Assembly: GCA_021647785.1 (NCBI GenBank)
Contig: JAKIUC010000023.1
Location: forward strand, 1-62,886
DNA: 62,886 nucleotides
Origin: Melioribacteraceae bacterium
Lineage (GTDB): Bacteria > Bacteroidota > Ignavibacteria > Ignavibacteriales > Melioribacteraceae
Direction of reading: 5' to 3'
How positions within the stretch are numbered: the stretch's first letter is position 1; each line of letters starts with the position of its first letter. The notes under the pieces were generated by a model. That model ran no database searches, had not been told where the DNA came from, and saw only the letters and a program-made list of their open reading frames with translations. Made by a program: the position numbers and the translations under genes. Shown here piece by piece: positions 15,475-23,733 of the stretch.

Positions 15475-18324
15475 TCAATTAAAGTTTAGTGAAAAACCAA
15501 GTCTTACCTCTCTTGGACGATTAACTCTTTCTGGTCTTCCAGTATAATAATTATCTATTTCACTTATATCAAATAGACCTTTCTCTCCTCCTTCAATTCT
15601 ATTTCTAATATTATTAAATTGAGTAGGATTGTTGGTCTCTTCTATTGTTGACAATGCCCTTCCCGTACTTGGATAAACAGTAAGTTCGTTTTGATTATCA
15701 AGAACATTACTTATCCACAAGAAAACTGACCACTCAAAATCACCAGTTGTAAAGAATTTCTCTAACTTAAAATCTAAGTTTTGTTGAATTAATTGATAAT
15801 CAGAATTTTGATTAAATGTAATAGGAACAACACTTGGCGGATAAGCAGGAGTATATGGAGTACCAGTTTGTAAATTATAGATTAAACCGAAACTCCAATT
15901 ATTTGAATCATACAAACCAAATGTAATATTCAAAACATGAGTTCTATCAAAACTCAACGGAACGAGATAAGTTTCTGATAATTTGCCGGAAGCTTCACTA
16001 AAGAATATTTCATCCACAGGTTCAGTTCTGTTAGCTTCAGCTATTTGGAATGTATAATCTAATGTACCATAAAACAAATCTTCCTTATTACGTCTTCTTT
16101 CCAAACGAAACGAAGCACCACGCACATTAGAGTATGCTAAGTTTGTAAGAACTCTATATTCACGACCTGCACCTGTAAAGACTGTCTGATAATAGATATA
16201 ATCACGAACATCTTTGTAGTACCCTGTAAGTTCCACTTTTAGATTCTCTGTTAATTGCTGCTGCAAACCCATTTCATATTGAATTGAGCGCTGCATATCA
16301 ACATTTGCATTACCAAAAGTAGGTGTTGAACCAACATTTGTTACGAAAAATTTGTCATTTCTATAGAGTGACGACAAACTACCGTTTTGAAAGAAATGAC
16401 CATAAGAGAATCTGATTACAGATTCTGCTGTTATTGGATATGAAATGGAGAGTCTTGGAGAGAGATAATGTTTCGCCTCTGTGGGAGCCAAACTTCTATA
16501 CATCGAACTATCTTTCAAATCTTCTAAATCAGAAGTTAAATTATTATTATACTTCGATTTTGCATCAAAATATTCGTAACGTAAACCAACATTAAGAATA
16601 AAGTTATTTGCTAATTCCATTTTATCAACTACATAAATAGCTGCATCAACCGGTTCTTTTTTATATTCAGTAAGTAAAGGCTCTTCTGATGGTCTTTGTT
16701 GAATAAAGCCATTATCTCTATCATATAACAAATATTCATTCGATATTTTAGATGAATCTGCTGTTAACAATTCTACATTAAATCTTTCATATTCTAACTT
16801 ATGCTGCCGAGCTTCAAACCCAAACTTTAATTCATGATTTCCCATTTGAGCAACCATATCACCCTTAAAAGTCATAGTTCTTGTTGACCTATCAATTCTT
16901 TCTAAATCAGTTCCACCTGCTCTAAAACCAGTATTACTAATTCCCAACTGATATTGTGATGGTAAATATCTTGGGTCATTAATATCTTCATAAAGATAAT
17001 ACTGATAAGCATTGTATCCATATGAAGCTTTCAAAGTATAAAACATATTTTGGTTTACTGCATGAGTTAAATCTAAAGTTTGTATTAAACCATTAGAGTA
17101 ATTTGTTCCAACACCATCAGGGTTGAATTTCCATCTTCTACCACTATTACTTCGTGTAGGAGAATAGTTCTTCCAATCACCTTTGTCATATACTGCCTCA
17201 TAGCGTAATTTAATTAAAGAGCTAATATTAAAAATTAAATTACCTTGTAAATTTATATTTGTTGATGGATTCATTTGTACGAATGCTCCATCACCAGTAG
17301 GTAAGCCTGTTGTATCATTACTATAAGGATTAAACCAATAAGGTTCAGTAGAAGTATCAAACCTTGGATCATCTGCACCTGTGAATGATTCTCGACTCAA
17401 ATACGAATCTGTTGTATTGTATATTCGAGTACCTTCGTAAAGTCCATCAAATTTTTCATAAATTCCAGATACGAAGAACTTAACGCTATTCGAAACAATT
17501 GGTCCGCCGAGTGTAGCCTCCATTCTTGCTCGGTTAAGAGGATTTACATCATCAATATTAGGAAAGAGTGCCGTTCGGTTAGTAATATAATCACCGGCAT
17601 ATCCACGCAAACTAAATGAGAACTTATTACCACCTTCTCGCGTAACATAATTTACAAGCCCCGAAAGAGCATTACCATACTCTGCACTAAAAGTACCGCT
17701 TGAAATAGAAACCTCTTGTACAGCGTTAGTTGCAAGCCCTATCGAACTTTTATTATTGTACGGGTCATTAAGTGAAACACCATTTAAAGTGTAAGCAGTT
17801 TCATTACCAAAACCACCACGCATATGAATTTGACCATCATCACCAACAGTAACACCAGATTGCAATTTAATTAAATCGCTAATTTGATCAACAGGTAATT
17901 CAGCAATAGTTTCAGCATTAATTGCTACGGTAGGGTTTGTTAAATCTTGTCTGATTAATGGGTCTCTTATTCCTTCCACAACAACAGCATCCATTTCTAC
18001 AGAGCCGCTGCTAAGTTCAAATTCGAGACGAGTTGTAAAATCGACGTTAACACGGACGTCAGTAATAGTTACTTTTTGAAATCCGACAACAGATGCGGTA
18101 ATATTGTATAACCCAGGTGCTACATTAAGGATTACAAAATTACCATCTATATCAGTAGCAGCACCCATTGTTGTTCCATCAACAAAAACATTTGCAAATG
18201 GAAGGGGTTCACCAGTCTCTTTATCTATCACCGTACCTGCAAGTTTTCCTGAACTGCCAGCGAACAACATTGTGGATGCAAATATTAGTGAAAAGAAAAG
18301 TGACAAAAGTAGATGTTTTTTCAT
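15475..18324 (-). CDS. TonB-dependent outer membrane receptor with carboxypeptidase-regulatory-like domain
   Basis: A 949-residue receptor. Signal peptide 1-22, then a CarboxypepD_reg-like beta-sandwich at about 25-115 (GKLAGTVIDKETGEPLPFAN, later DIDGNFVILNVAPGLYNI), as in SusC-type transporters. The plug domain follows (SDLIKLQSGVTVGDDGQIHM, RGGFGNETAYTLNGVSLNDP) and then a long beta-barrel ending VRLGFSLNFN with the terminal aromatic. It would import a substrate across the outer membrane using TonB energy; the substrate is not evident and no SusD partner is adjacent. It is the first gene of the three-gene module ending in the PorV-like protein. The upstream 900 nt are repeats. Confidence 0.88.
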   Translation of the reverse strand: MKKHLLLSLFFSLIFASTMLFAGSSGKLAGTVIDKETGEPLPFANVFVDGTTMGAATDIDGNFVILNVAPGLYNITASVVGFQKVTITDVRVNVDFTTRLEFELSSGSVEMDAVVVEGIRDPLIRQDLTNPTVAINAETIAELPVDQISDLIKLQSGVTVGDDGQIHMRGGFGNETAYTLNGVSLNDPYNNKSSIGLATNAVQEVSISSGTFSAEYGNALSGLVNYVTREGGNKFSFSLRGYAGDYITNRTALFPNIDDVNPLNRARMEATLGGPIVSNSVKFFVSGIYEKFDGLYEGTRIYNTTDSYLSRESFTGADDPRFDTSTEPYWFNPYSNDTTGLPTGDGAFVQMNPSTNINLQGNLIFNISSLIKLRYEAVYDKGDWKNYSPTRSNSGRRWKFNPDGVGTNYSNGLIQTLDLTHAVNQNMFYTLKASYGYNAYQYYLYEDINDPRYLPSQYQLGISNTGFRAGGTDLERIDRSTRTMTFKGDMVAQMGNHELKFGFEARQHKLEYERFNVELLTADSSKISNEYLLYDRDNGFIQQRPSEEPLLTEYKKEPVDAAIYVVDKMELANNFILNVGLRYEYFDAKSKYNNNLTSDLEDLKDSSMYRSLAPTEAKHYLSPRLSISYPITAESVIRFSYGHFFQNGSLSSLYRNDKFFVTNVGSTPTFGNANVDMQRSIQYEMGLQQQLTENLKVELTGYYKDVRDYIYYQTVFTGAGREYRVLTNLAYSNVRGASFRLERRRNKEDLFYGTLDYTFQIAEANRTEPVDEIFFSEASGKLSETYLVPLSFDRTHVLNITFGLYDSNNWSFGLIYNLQTGTPYTPAYPPSVVPITFNQNSDYQLIQQNLDFKLEKFFTTGDFEWSVFLWISNVLDNQNELTVYPSTGRALSTIEETNNPTQFNNIRNRIEGGEKGLFDISEIDNYYTGRPERVNRPREVRLGFSLNFN

Positions 18325-18491
18325 AAAAAAAACCTCTCGAATAATTTAATTGGTAGTTAATAGTATAATTATAATATCCTAAAAATATAATATGTTTAAG
18401 ATACTATAACATATTCTTTTTTGCAATTGTATAAAGTAATTTTTCAGTAAAAAATTAATATATATACATTTCTTGTAGGATAATTTCACTA

Positions 18492-18996
18492 CTAGTGTCG
18501 TGTCAATTCTGTAAAGACGTACCATTGCTTAATAATTGTCTGTGAGACTCCTACAGAGAACTACTACGTAGTTCCAACAAAATTTGTTTTATGCTCTCTA
18601 CAAATATTCAACCCCTCTGGGGTTGTTTTTTATAGACCGCAGCGGTCGAATGTTTGCAGAAAATATTATTAATGATGGTTGAGTTCTAATGATTACAGCT
18701 TTTAATAGATAGTAATGTCGTGCCTACCTGTTCCGTTTCTTTTTGCGAAATGTCACTTGGTTTTTATTATCATTTACATTTACCATAATCCGCTGCGGCG
18801 GATTGTACCTACGGTATTAATAAGCTCCATAGGAGCGATACTATGGTAAGCATCTACAATAAAACTATACTTTAAGTGCCATAGGCACGACATTATTTGC
18901 CGTAATAAATAGAACTCAGCCTTAATGATAAACAACAACCACGTAATGGTTTAATGTAAAACAGCATACGATATGGCATAGATGATACGACACTAG
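18492..18996. repeat. Outer inverted repeat enclosing the MITE-like copy 2
   Basis: CTAGTGTCGTGTCA (18492-18505) faces TGATACGACACTAG (18983-18996), 13 of 14 matching. The GTGTCGTGTTA type end also occurs at the element 45797-45928. Confidence 0.45.
18677..18921. repeat. 245-bp palindromic MITE-like element, copy 2
   Basis: Closely matches 10505-10712 but carries two extra pieces totalling about 37 bp: a CTGTTCCGTTTCTTTTTGCG-like piece in the left arm and CCGCTGCGGCGGA near the centre. Both extra pieces resemble other small repeats, so this is a repeat with repeats inserted into it. Confidence 0.85.
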
Positions 18997-19264
18997 GGTC
19001 TATCAATAATGGAATGTAAAAGATATAAGTTTTGAGTTTCCTTAAATAACAAGGAACAAATTATAAAAATCAAATAATATCCAAAATTCAAGTTCTAAAC
19101 CTAATCTGTCATATTAAAATGACAGTTTATATTTTGATTTTTTGTGTTTGTTTCTTATTTGTATTTTCTCTTTTGATATTTGCAATTTTTCCACTTAAAA
19201 CGAAATCTGCTTAATTGTATTGTTTTATTTATTTTTGTGTATATAAAAAATGGAGTTAAATTTT

Positions 19265-20602
19265 ATGTCAACATTAATGGTATCTGTTTCCGGAATTAGA
19301 GGAATTGTTGGGGATGGATTAGACCCTAACACTCTTATAAAATATGTATCTGCTTATGCCGATTATTGCGGCGGTAAAATTGTTGTTGGCAGAGATGCAC
19401 GAATTACTGGCGAAATGGTTTATCATCTTGTTGTTGGCACCCTTCTTTCAAAAGGAATTGATGTAATTGATATTGGAATTACTCCCACTCCCACAGTACT
19501 GCTTACAGTAAACCAGCAAGGGGCATCCGGTGGAATTGCAATCTCTGCAAGTCATAACCCTAATGAATGGAATGCTCTAAAATTGCTGAACAACAAAGGT
19601 GAGTTTATGTTTCCGGAGGAGCATAAAGATTATCTCGCACTATTGAATAACAGTAGCAATTATGTAAGTTGGGATAAACTTGGCAAACTTACCGTTGATG
19701 ATTCTGCACTGCAAAGACATATTAGTGCAGTTCTTAAAATGAAATATATTAATGTTGATGCAATTCGTAAAAGAAAATTCCGAGTACTTTTAGATTGTGT
19801 AAATGGTGCTGGCGTTTATGTTATGCCTGAACTACTTAAAGAATTTGGATGTGAAGTAATTGAATATGATTGTGAAAAAACTGGAATTTTCACACGCAAA
19901 CCTGAACCAATTCCGGAAAATTTAACTGGAACAATGGAAGCAGTTAAAACCAACAATGTTGATCTTGGAATTGTTGTTGACCCCGATGTGGATAGAATTG
20001 TTTTTATAACAGAAAAAGGTGAACCTTTCAGTGAAGAAAATTCTGTTGCCCAAGCCATTAAATTTGTTCTCTCAAAAGAGAAAGGTAATTCTGTTGTAAA
20101 TCTCTCAACAACACGTGCTGTTGATGATATAGCCAAAGCAGAAGGATGCAAAGTATTCCGTTCTCCTGTTGGCGAAGCAAACGTTGTAAAAATGATGAAG
20201 GAAGTAAATGCTGTAATTGGCGGCGAAGGTAGTGGCGGTATTATCTTTCCGGCATTACATTATGGACGAGATGCACTTGTTGGAACCGCAATTATACTCC
20301 AGCATTTATTAGAGTTTGGCGGTACTATCAGCGAACTAAAAGCAGAATTACCAGAATATCACATTACAAAATCTAAAATTGAAGTTGGTGATAAAAACCC
20401 TGACAAAGTAATAAAGAAACTGGAAGAAAAATATTCTAATTTTAATATAAATACTGATGATGGATTAAGAATTGACTTTGATGACCACTGGGTACATTTC
20501 AGAAAATCGAATACTGAACCAATTATTAGATGTATTGTTGAAGCTAAAACTGAAGTTGAAGCTAATGAGTTTATTGTGAAGTATTTTGCGGAATTGGAAT
20601 AA
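19265..20602 (+). CDS. glmM: Phosphoglucosamine mutase / phosphomannomutase family
   Basis: A 445-residue alpha-D-phosphohexomutase. The ATG at 19265 is preferred because GGAG lies 11 nt before it and overlaps the alternative ATG at 19250. All four family motifs are present: the phosphoserine loop SASHNPNEWN near residue 97, metal loop DPDVDR near 240, sugar loop GEGSGGIIFPALHYGRDA near 320 and the phosphate-binding RKSNTEPIIR near the C-terminus. The likely reaction is glucosamine-6-phosphate to glucosamine-1-phosphate for peptidoglycan precursors, feeding the alternative GlmU at 39621. Phosphomannomutase activity cannot be excluded from sequence. Confidence 0.85.
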   Translation: MSTLMVSVSGIRGIVGDGLDPNTLIKYVSAYADYCGGKIVVGRDARITGEMVYHLVVGTLLSKGIDVIDIGITPTPTVLLTVNQQGASGGIAISASHNPNEWNALKLLNNKGEFMFPEEHKDYLALLNNSSNYVSWDKLGKLTVDDSALQRHISAVLKMKYINVDAIRKRKFRVLLDCVNGAGVYVMPELLKEFGCEVIEYDCEKTGIFTRKPEPIPENLTGTMEAVKTNNVDLGIVVDPDVDRIVFITEKGEPFSEENSVAQAIKFVLSKEKGNSVVNLSTTRAVDDIAKAEGCKVFRSPVGEANVVKMMKEVNAVIGGEGSGGIIFPALHYGRDALVGTAIILQHLLEFGGTISELKAELPEYHITKSKIEVGDKNPDKVIKKLEEKYSNFNINTDDGLRIDFDDHWVHFRKSNTEPIIRCIVEAKTEVEANEFIVKYFAELE

Positions 20603-20659
20603 AATATTCCTTACTAAAAAGTGGGCATTGAATAAAACTACAACTTTCTACTAATGTAT

Positions 20660-20704
20660 TTAATCATATCTGTCCCAAAATGATTTGCTTGCATAGTGAT
20701 TCAT
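20660..20704 (-). pseudogene. RelE-type toxin remnant (14 codons)
   Basis: The ATG overlaps the TGA of the antitoxin gene (ATGA), as in a working toxin-antitoxin operon. The 14 codons MNHYASKSFWDRYD match the usual N-terminus of the toxin paired with this antitoxin family, then TAA ends the frame and no further homology is seen. The toxin is therefore lost. Confidence 0.65.
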
Positions 20705-20940
20705 AATCTTTTCGACTTACCCACTTTATACTCTGAGATTGCTTCTTTTACTAAGAAATCAAGTTTCCCATCATTTAGGTCATTTTCAATTTGCTTATCC
20801 CAAATTTCAGAATCAAATTTATAAAACCAATCACGAAATTTTCTAAATTGTTCTTTTGGTAATTGCGTTACTACTTTTTCTATTTCTTCTATTGATGCTT
20901 CCATTCTATACTTTAATCCCATCTTCTTCGAGAACTTCAA
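20701..20940 (-). CDS. Orphan antitoxin of a RelE-type toxin-antitoxin pair
   Basis: A 79-codon frame; the ATG at 20904 (67 residues, EASIEEIEKVVTQLPKEQF) is an equally good start and fits the family length better. The sequence RKFRDWFYKFDSEIWDKQIE followed by DGKLDFLVKEAISEYKVGK is the well-known pattern of small antitoxins that precede RelE-type toxins. Its toxin is reduced to 14 codons immediately downstream, so the antitoxin is orphaned and could act only as an anti-addiction factor or be on its way to loss. The upstream boundary is the repeat at 20941. Confidence 0.7.
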   Translation of the reverse strand: MKFSKKMGLKYRMEASIEEIEKVVTQLPKEQFRKFRDWFYKFDSEIWDKQIENDLNDGKLDFLVKEAISEYKVGKSKRL

Positions 20941-21048
20941 TATATATACACAACCAAAATTGGTTCTCGGAGCGAAGTTTCGATTTGGTTGTTATATACC
21001 GACAACTTTCAACTTTAAAAATCCGAAAACCATTTCATTGTCGGTATA
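20941..21048 (-). repeat. TACCGACAA-ended dispersed repeat, copy 1
   Basis: Ends in TTGTCGGTATA (21038-21048) with its complement at 20995-21005, plus a second hairpin ACAACCAAA / TTTGGTTGT (20950-20992). The conserved frame matches 37707-37816 in inverse orientation; the inner parts differ. It truncates a HicB-like gene. Confidence 0.7.
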
Positions 21049-21178
21049 AATCAATTGCCTCTTTAATATTTAATATTGCATCTTCTTTTGTAGTACCCTG
21101 GCTTATGCAGCCTGGTAAACTCGGGCATTCAGCAACCCAGAAATTATTTTCACCACTATATATAATTACTTCTCTCAT
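21035..21178 (-). CDS. HicB-like antitoxin, truncated by a repeat
   Basis: A 47-residue frame with a strong ribosome site (AGGGGAGAAAATG). MREVIIYSGENNFWVAECPS followed by LPGCISQGTTKEDAILNIKE is the HicB fold, normally 65-75 residues or longer. The reading frame runs into the arm of the repeat at 20941-21048, where TACCGACAATGA supplies the stop, removing the C-terminal part. No HicA toxin is visible nearby. It may be an inactive remnant or a minimal single-domain protein. Confidence 0.65.
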   Translation of the reverse strand: MREVIIYSGENNFWVAECPSLPGCISQGTTKEDAILNIKEAIDLYRQ

Positions 21179-21195
21179 TTTCTCCCCTTATTTAA

Positions 21196-21969
21196 CTAAA
21201 ATATTGGAGCAATAAACTCAACGAACAATGCTCTATCTGCACTAAAAGTATTAATTTTTTGATTACTCAAAACATCTCGCAAATCGAGACCAACTGTAAA
21301 GCCTTCTGCTATTGACCAACGAACACCAAAGTTTAAATATCCTTTCCCTTCACCAAGAGAGAGTGGATTATTATCATTCAATGCAAAATCGTATTCTCCA
21401 TAAAGTGATACTTTTCCGCCAACTGTTTTTTCAACACCAAGAACAAGATTTGCATCTTTATCACTATCGTCTCGTTCAAGTGTATAATTAAGCATTGCGT
21501 GAATTGAGAAATACCCAAGCAGTTCAAAGTTTTTTGAAGTAGTTATAAAGAAGCCAGGAGATTTAATTTGATACCGATTTAATTCAGAATGGAACTCCCC
21601 TTTCCCTTGAGAATCAAACCCTATAGCAATGGCGGGCATCATTTCAGCTTCATCAAAAATGCGACCCTTTGCATAAACACCAGGTAGCGGGTAAAAATCT
21701 ATCTCTCCAGCTCCAATTATATTTGCACCACCGTATGATATTCCAAAACTAAAATTGTTGAATACCCCAACTTCAATTTGAGTTATAACAACACCCTTTG
21801 GCATAACATCAATACCAACTCCAACATAACCTTTTTCAAGAATTCCAGCAGTCTGCATATCTATAAGTGAGCGGTATTCAAACTTTGCATTAGTACCAGC
21901 ACTGCCCTGAGCAAAAGCAAAAGTTGATAAGATTGTTAAGACTAAAAATAGCTTCAATATTCTATTCAT
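21196..21969 (-). CDS. Predicted outer membrane beta-barrel protein
   Basis: A 257-residue exported protein with a clear signal peptide (MNRILKLFLVLTILSTFAFA-QG). The mature part is built of alternating hydrophobic strands with Gly/aromatic turns (GYVGVGIDV, FNNFSFGISYGGANIIGAG, YLNFGVRWSIAEGFTVGLDL) and ends on a hydrophobic strand (ALFVEFIAPIF), as expected for a small barrel of 10-12 strands. I do not recognise a specific family. It is 142 nt after the FadL-like gene on the same strand and might share its transcript. Substrate unknown. Confidence 0.7.
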   Translation of the reverse strand: MNRILKLFLVLTILSTFAFAQGSAGTNAKFEYRSLIDMQTAGILEKGYVGVGIDVMPKGVVITQIEVGVFNNFSFGISYGGANIIGAGEIDFYPLPGVYAKGRIFDEAEMMPAIAIGFDSQGKGEFHSELNRYQIKSPGFFITTSKNFELLGYFSIHAMLNYTLERDDSDKDANLVLGVEKTVGGKVSLYGEYDFALNDNNPLSLGEGKGYLNFGVRWSIAEGFTVGLDLRDVLSNQKINTFSADRALFVEFIAPIF

Positions 21970-22111
21970 AAATTACACTAATGATGTTTTACGATTTTAT
22001 AAATATACGGTAAAAAAGAACTAATTAAAAATTACATATCGCTCTTGGGCAAATCATTAATTGTACGGACATTGCTCGCAACGTCTCTGCCGATTATTTT
22101 AATTCTGTTTT

Positions 22112-23587
22112 TTATAATCTGAATGATGTTGTAAAAATTACATTATGAATTTGAATATCATTTGTAACTGTCGATAATCCTTCACCATAATTTTCATTTA
22201 TCACCGTCCACCAGCCATAAGTATAGGTAATATCAAATTCTAAATTATCCCCTGAGCGGAAACCTATACCAGCATTAAGATATTTTTTATCATAACTGAA
22301 ATCAATTTTCCCATCCTCTGTTTTTTGGTCGGAATGACTTGGGGTCATAATCAGCATAGCACCCGCACGTGCTGAAAGCCCGGTAAACGGTAGTCTAAAC
22401 TCTGCTCCGCCATTCAGTCTTAATAATGGGTCAAAGTTTGTATTTAAATATTTATTAACAATAGCTTGGTCTTTATAATCCAAACCACCTTCATAGGCAA
22501 TCTGGCTGTAGTCTGTGTAAGTACCTTCTACTGCTGCAGTAATTATCCAAAGATTTACCATTGCTCCTACCGTTAATTCATACGGAGTTGATATTTTATA
22601 ATTTTTCTCCAATTCTTCTTTATCATAATTTCTTGTGTAACCCATTGCAAATTGACTTTCTGCAGAATATGAATAATTTTCAATAATATTGTAATTAGTA
22701 GGAGTTTTGAATGAAATTCCAACTCCAATAAAATTCCATAATTTGTAGAGAATTCCAATGCGGAAATCATATCCATTTATTGCCCACTCTCTAGTTTCTC
22801 TTTTCGATAATTGAGAAAACCCAACAGTGTTTGCATCTGTTGGGTCAGCCTGTATGCTATAATTATTGTTAATATCTGTTTCATAAAATTCACTATCACC
22901 AAGATAACTACCTACCGAGTAGTTTGCACTTGCACCAAGAAAAATATTATTAGCAAACTCATACGATAAACCAAATGACCAAACATTTAAACCACCACTT
23001 TCAAGGTCAAATCCATTTTGCTGAAGATTACCATTAATAATAGTTTCATCGTGTAGGTAGTTATTTGTTGTACGGTCATTTATCGGATAACTTAAACCGA
23101 GTTGACGTGAAATTTCAACATTATTAGAAGTGTAATTTTCTATCAGAGAATTATTAGAATTGAACCCGCTAAACTCTCTTGCTCTGTTGAAATCCTTTGT
23201 GTGAGTATAACCAATTGCTAAAGCGAAACTATTTAATGTATCTGCTTTTAGCTGAACAACAATCCCGAATTGAGAGAATGTGGTTGTGTTATTTACATAT
23301 TTAGTTTGAGTGTTGAAAAAATTTGAATTGTTTGCATAAAAATCATAATTGATTGACCCAGTAAATTCAGTACTTTCCGTTAACCCTAATGTAGCTGGGT
23401 TAAATAGCACCGCAGAATAATCATTACCAATAACAGAATATGCATTACCCATTGCCATTGCTCGTGCATTTGTGTAAAGCCCAGGTTGCGATAACCTAAT
23501 AGCATCGCCAACAGTTTGTGAGAAAAGAGTTCCCGTCATTAAAAATATGAGAACAACTTTAAATATTTTATCAGTAAATAACCGCAT
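22112..23587 (-). CDS. OmpP1/FadL/TodX-family outer membrane transport protein
   Basis: A 491-residue barrel. The ATG at 23587 is chosen over the upstream TTG because GGAG lies about 10 nt before it. Signal peptide of about 24 residues (MTGTLFSQ), then the hallmark opening of this superfamily: GDAIRLSQPGLYTNARAMAM, GNAYSVIGNDYSAVLFNPAT and LGL. The rest is repeating amphipathic strands. FadL-type proteins let hydrophobic molecules cross the outer membrane. The start also resembles PorV-type proteins, but the length and absence of the PorV-specific pattern favour FadL-like. Substrate unknown. Confidence 0.75.
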   Translation of the reverse strand: MRLFTDKIFKVVLIFLMTGTLFSQTVGDAIRLSQPGLYTNARAMAMGNAYSVIGNDYSAVLFNPATLGLTESTEFTGSINYDFYANNSNFFNTQTKYVNNTTTFSQFGIVVQLKADTLNSFALAIGYTHTKDFNRAREFSGFNSNNSLIENYTSNNVEISRQLGLSYPINDRTTNNYLHDETIINGNLQQNGFDLESGGLNVWSFGLSYEFANNIFLGASANYSVGSYLGDSEFYETDINNNYSIQADPTDANTVGFSQLSKRETREWAINGYDFRIGILYKLWNFIGVGISFKTPTNYNIIENYSYSAESQFAMGYTRNYDKEELEKNYKISTPYELTVGAMVNLWIITAAVEGTYTDYSQIAYEGGLDYKDQAIVNKYLNTNFDPLLRLNGGAEFRLPFTGLSARAGAMLIMTPSHSDQKTEDGKIDFSYDKKYLNAGIGFRSGDNLEFDITYTYGWWTVINENYGEGLSTVTNDIQIHNVIFTTSFRL

Positions 23588-23733
23588 ATAAATAAACTCC
23601 AAATTTTAGATAACCGCTATATAATTAAAAATACCAATAAATAATATCCAAAAAAGGATACACGCTTTTTAGTTCAAACCAATTATGCACCCCAAATAGT
23701 TGGAATGCATAATCTCTGTTCAACCCAATTCTA

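Larger units (their letters stand above)
18325..19264. other. 940-nt intergenic region dominated by nested repeats
   Basis: Divergent spacer between the TonB receptor and phosphoglucosamine mutase. It holds the second MITE-like element inside a pair of outer inverted repeats, and a small hairpin (CTGTCAT / ATGACAG, 19106-19125) about 140 nt before the mutase. No gene seen. Confidence 0.6.
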
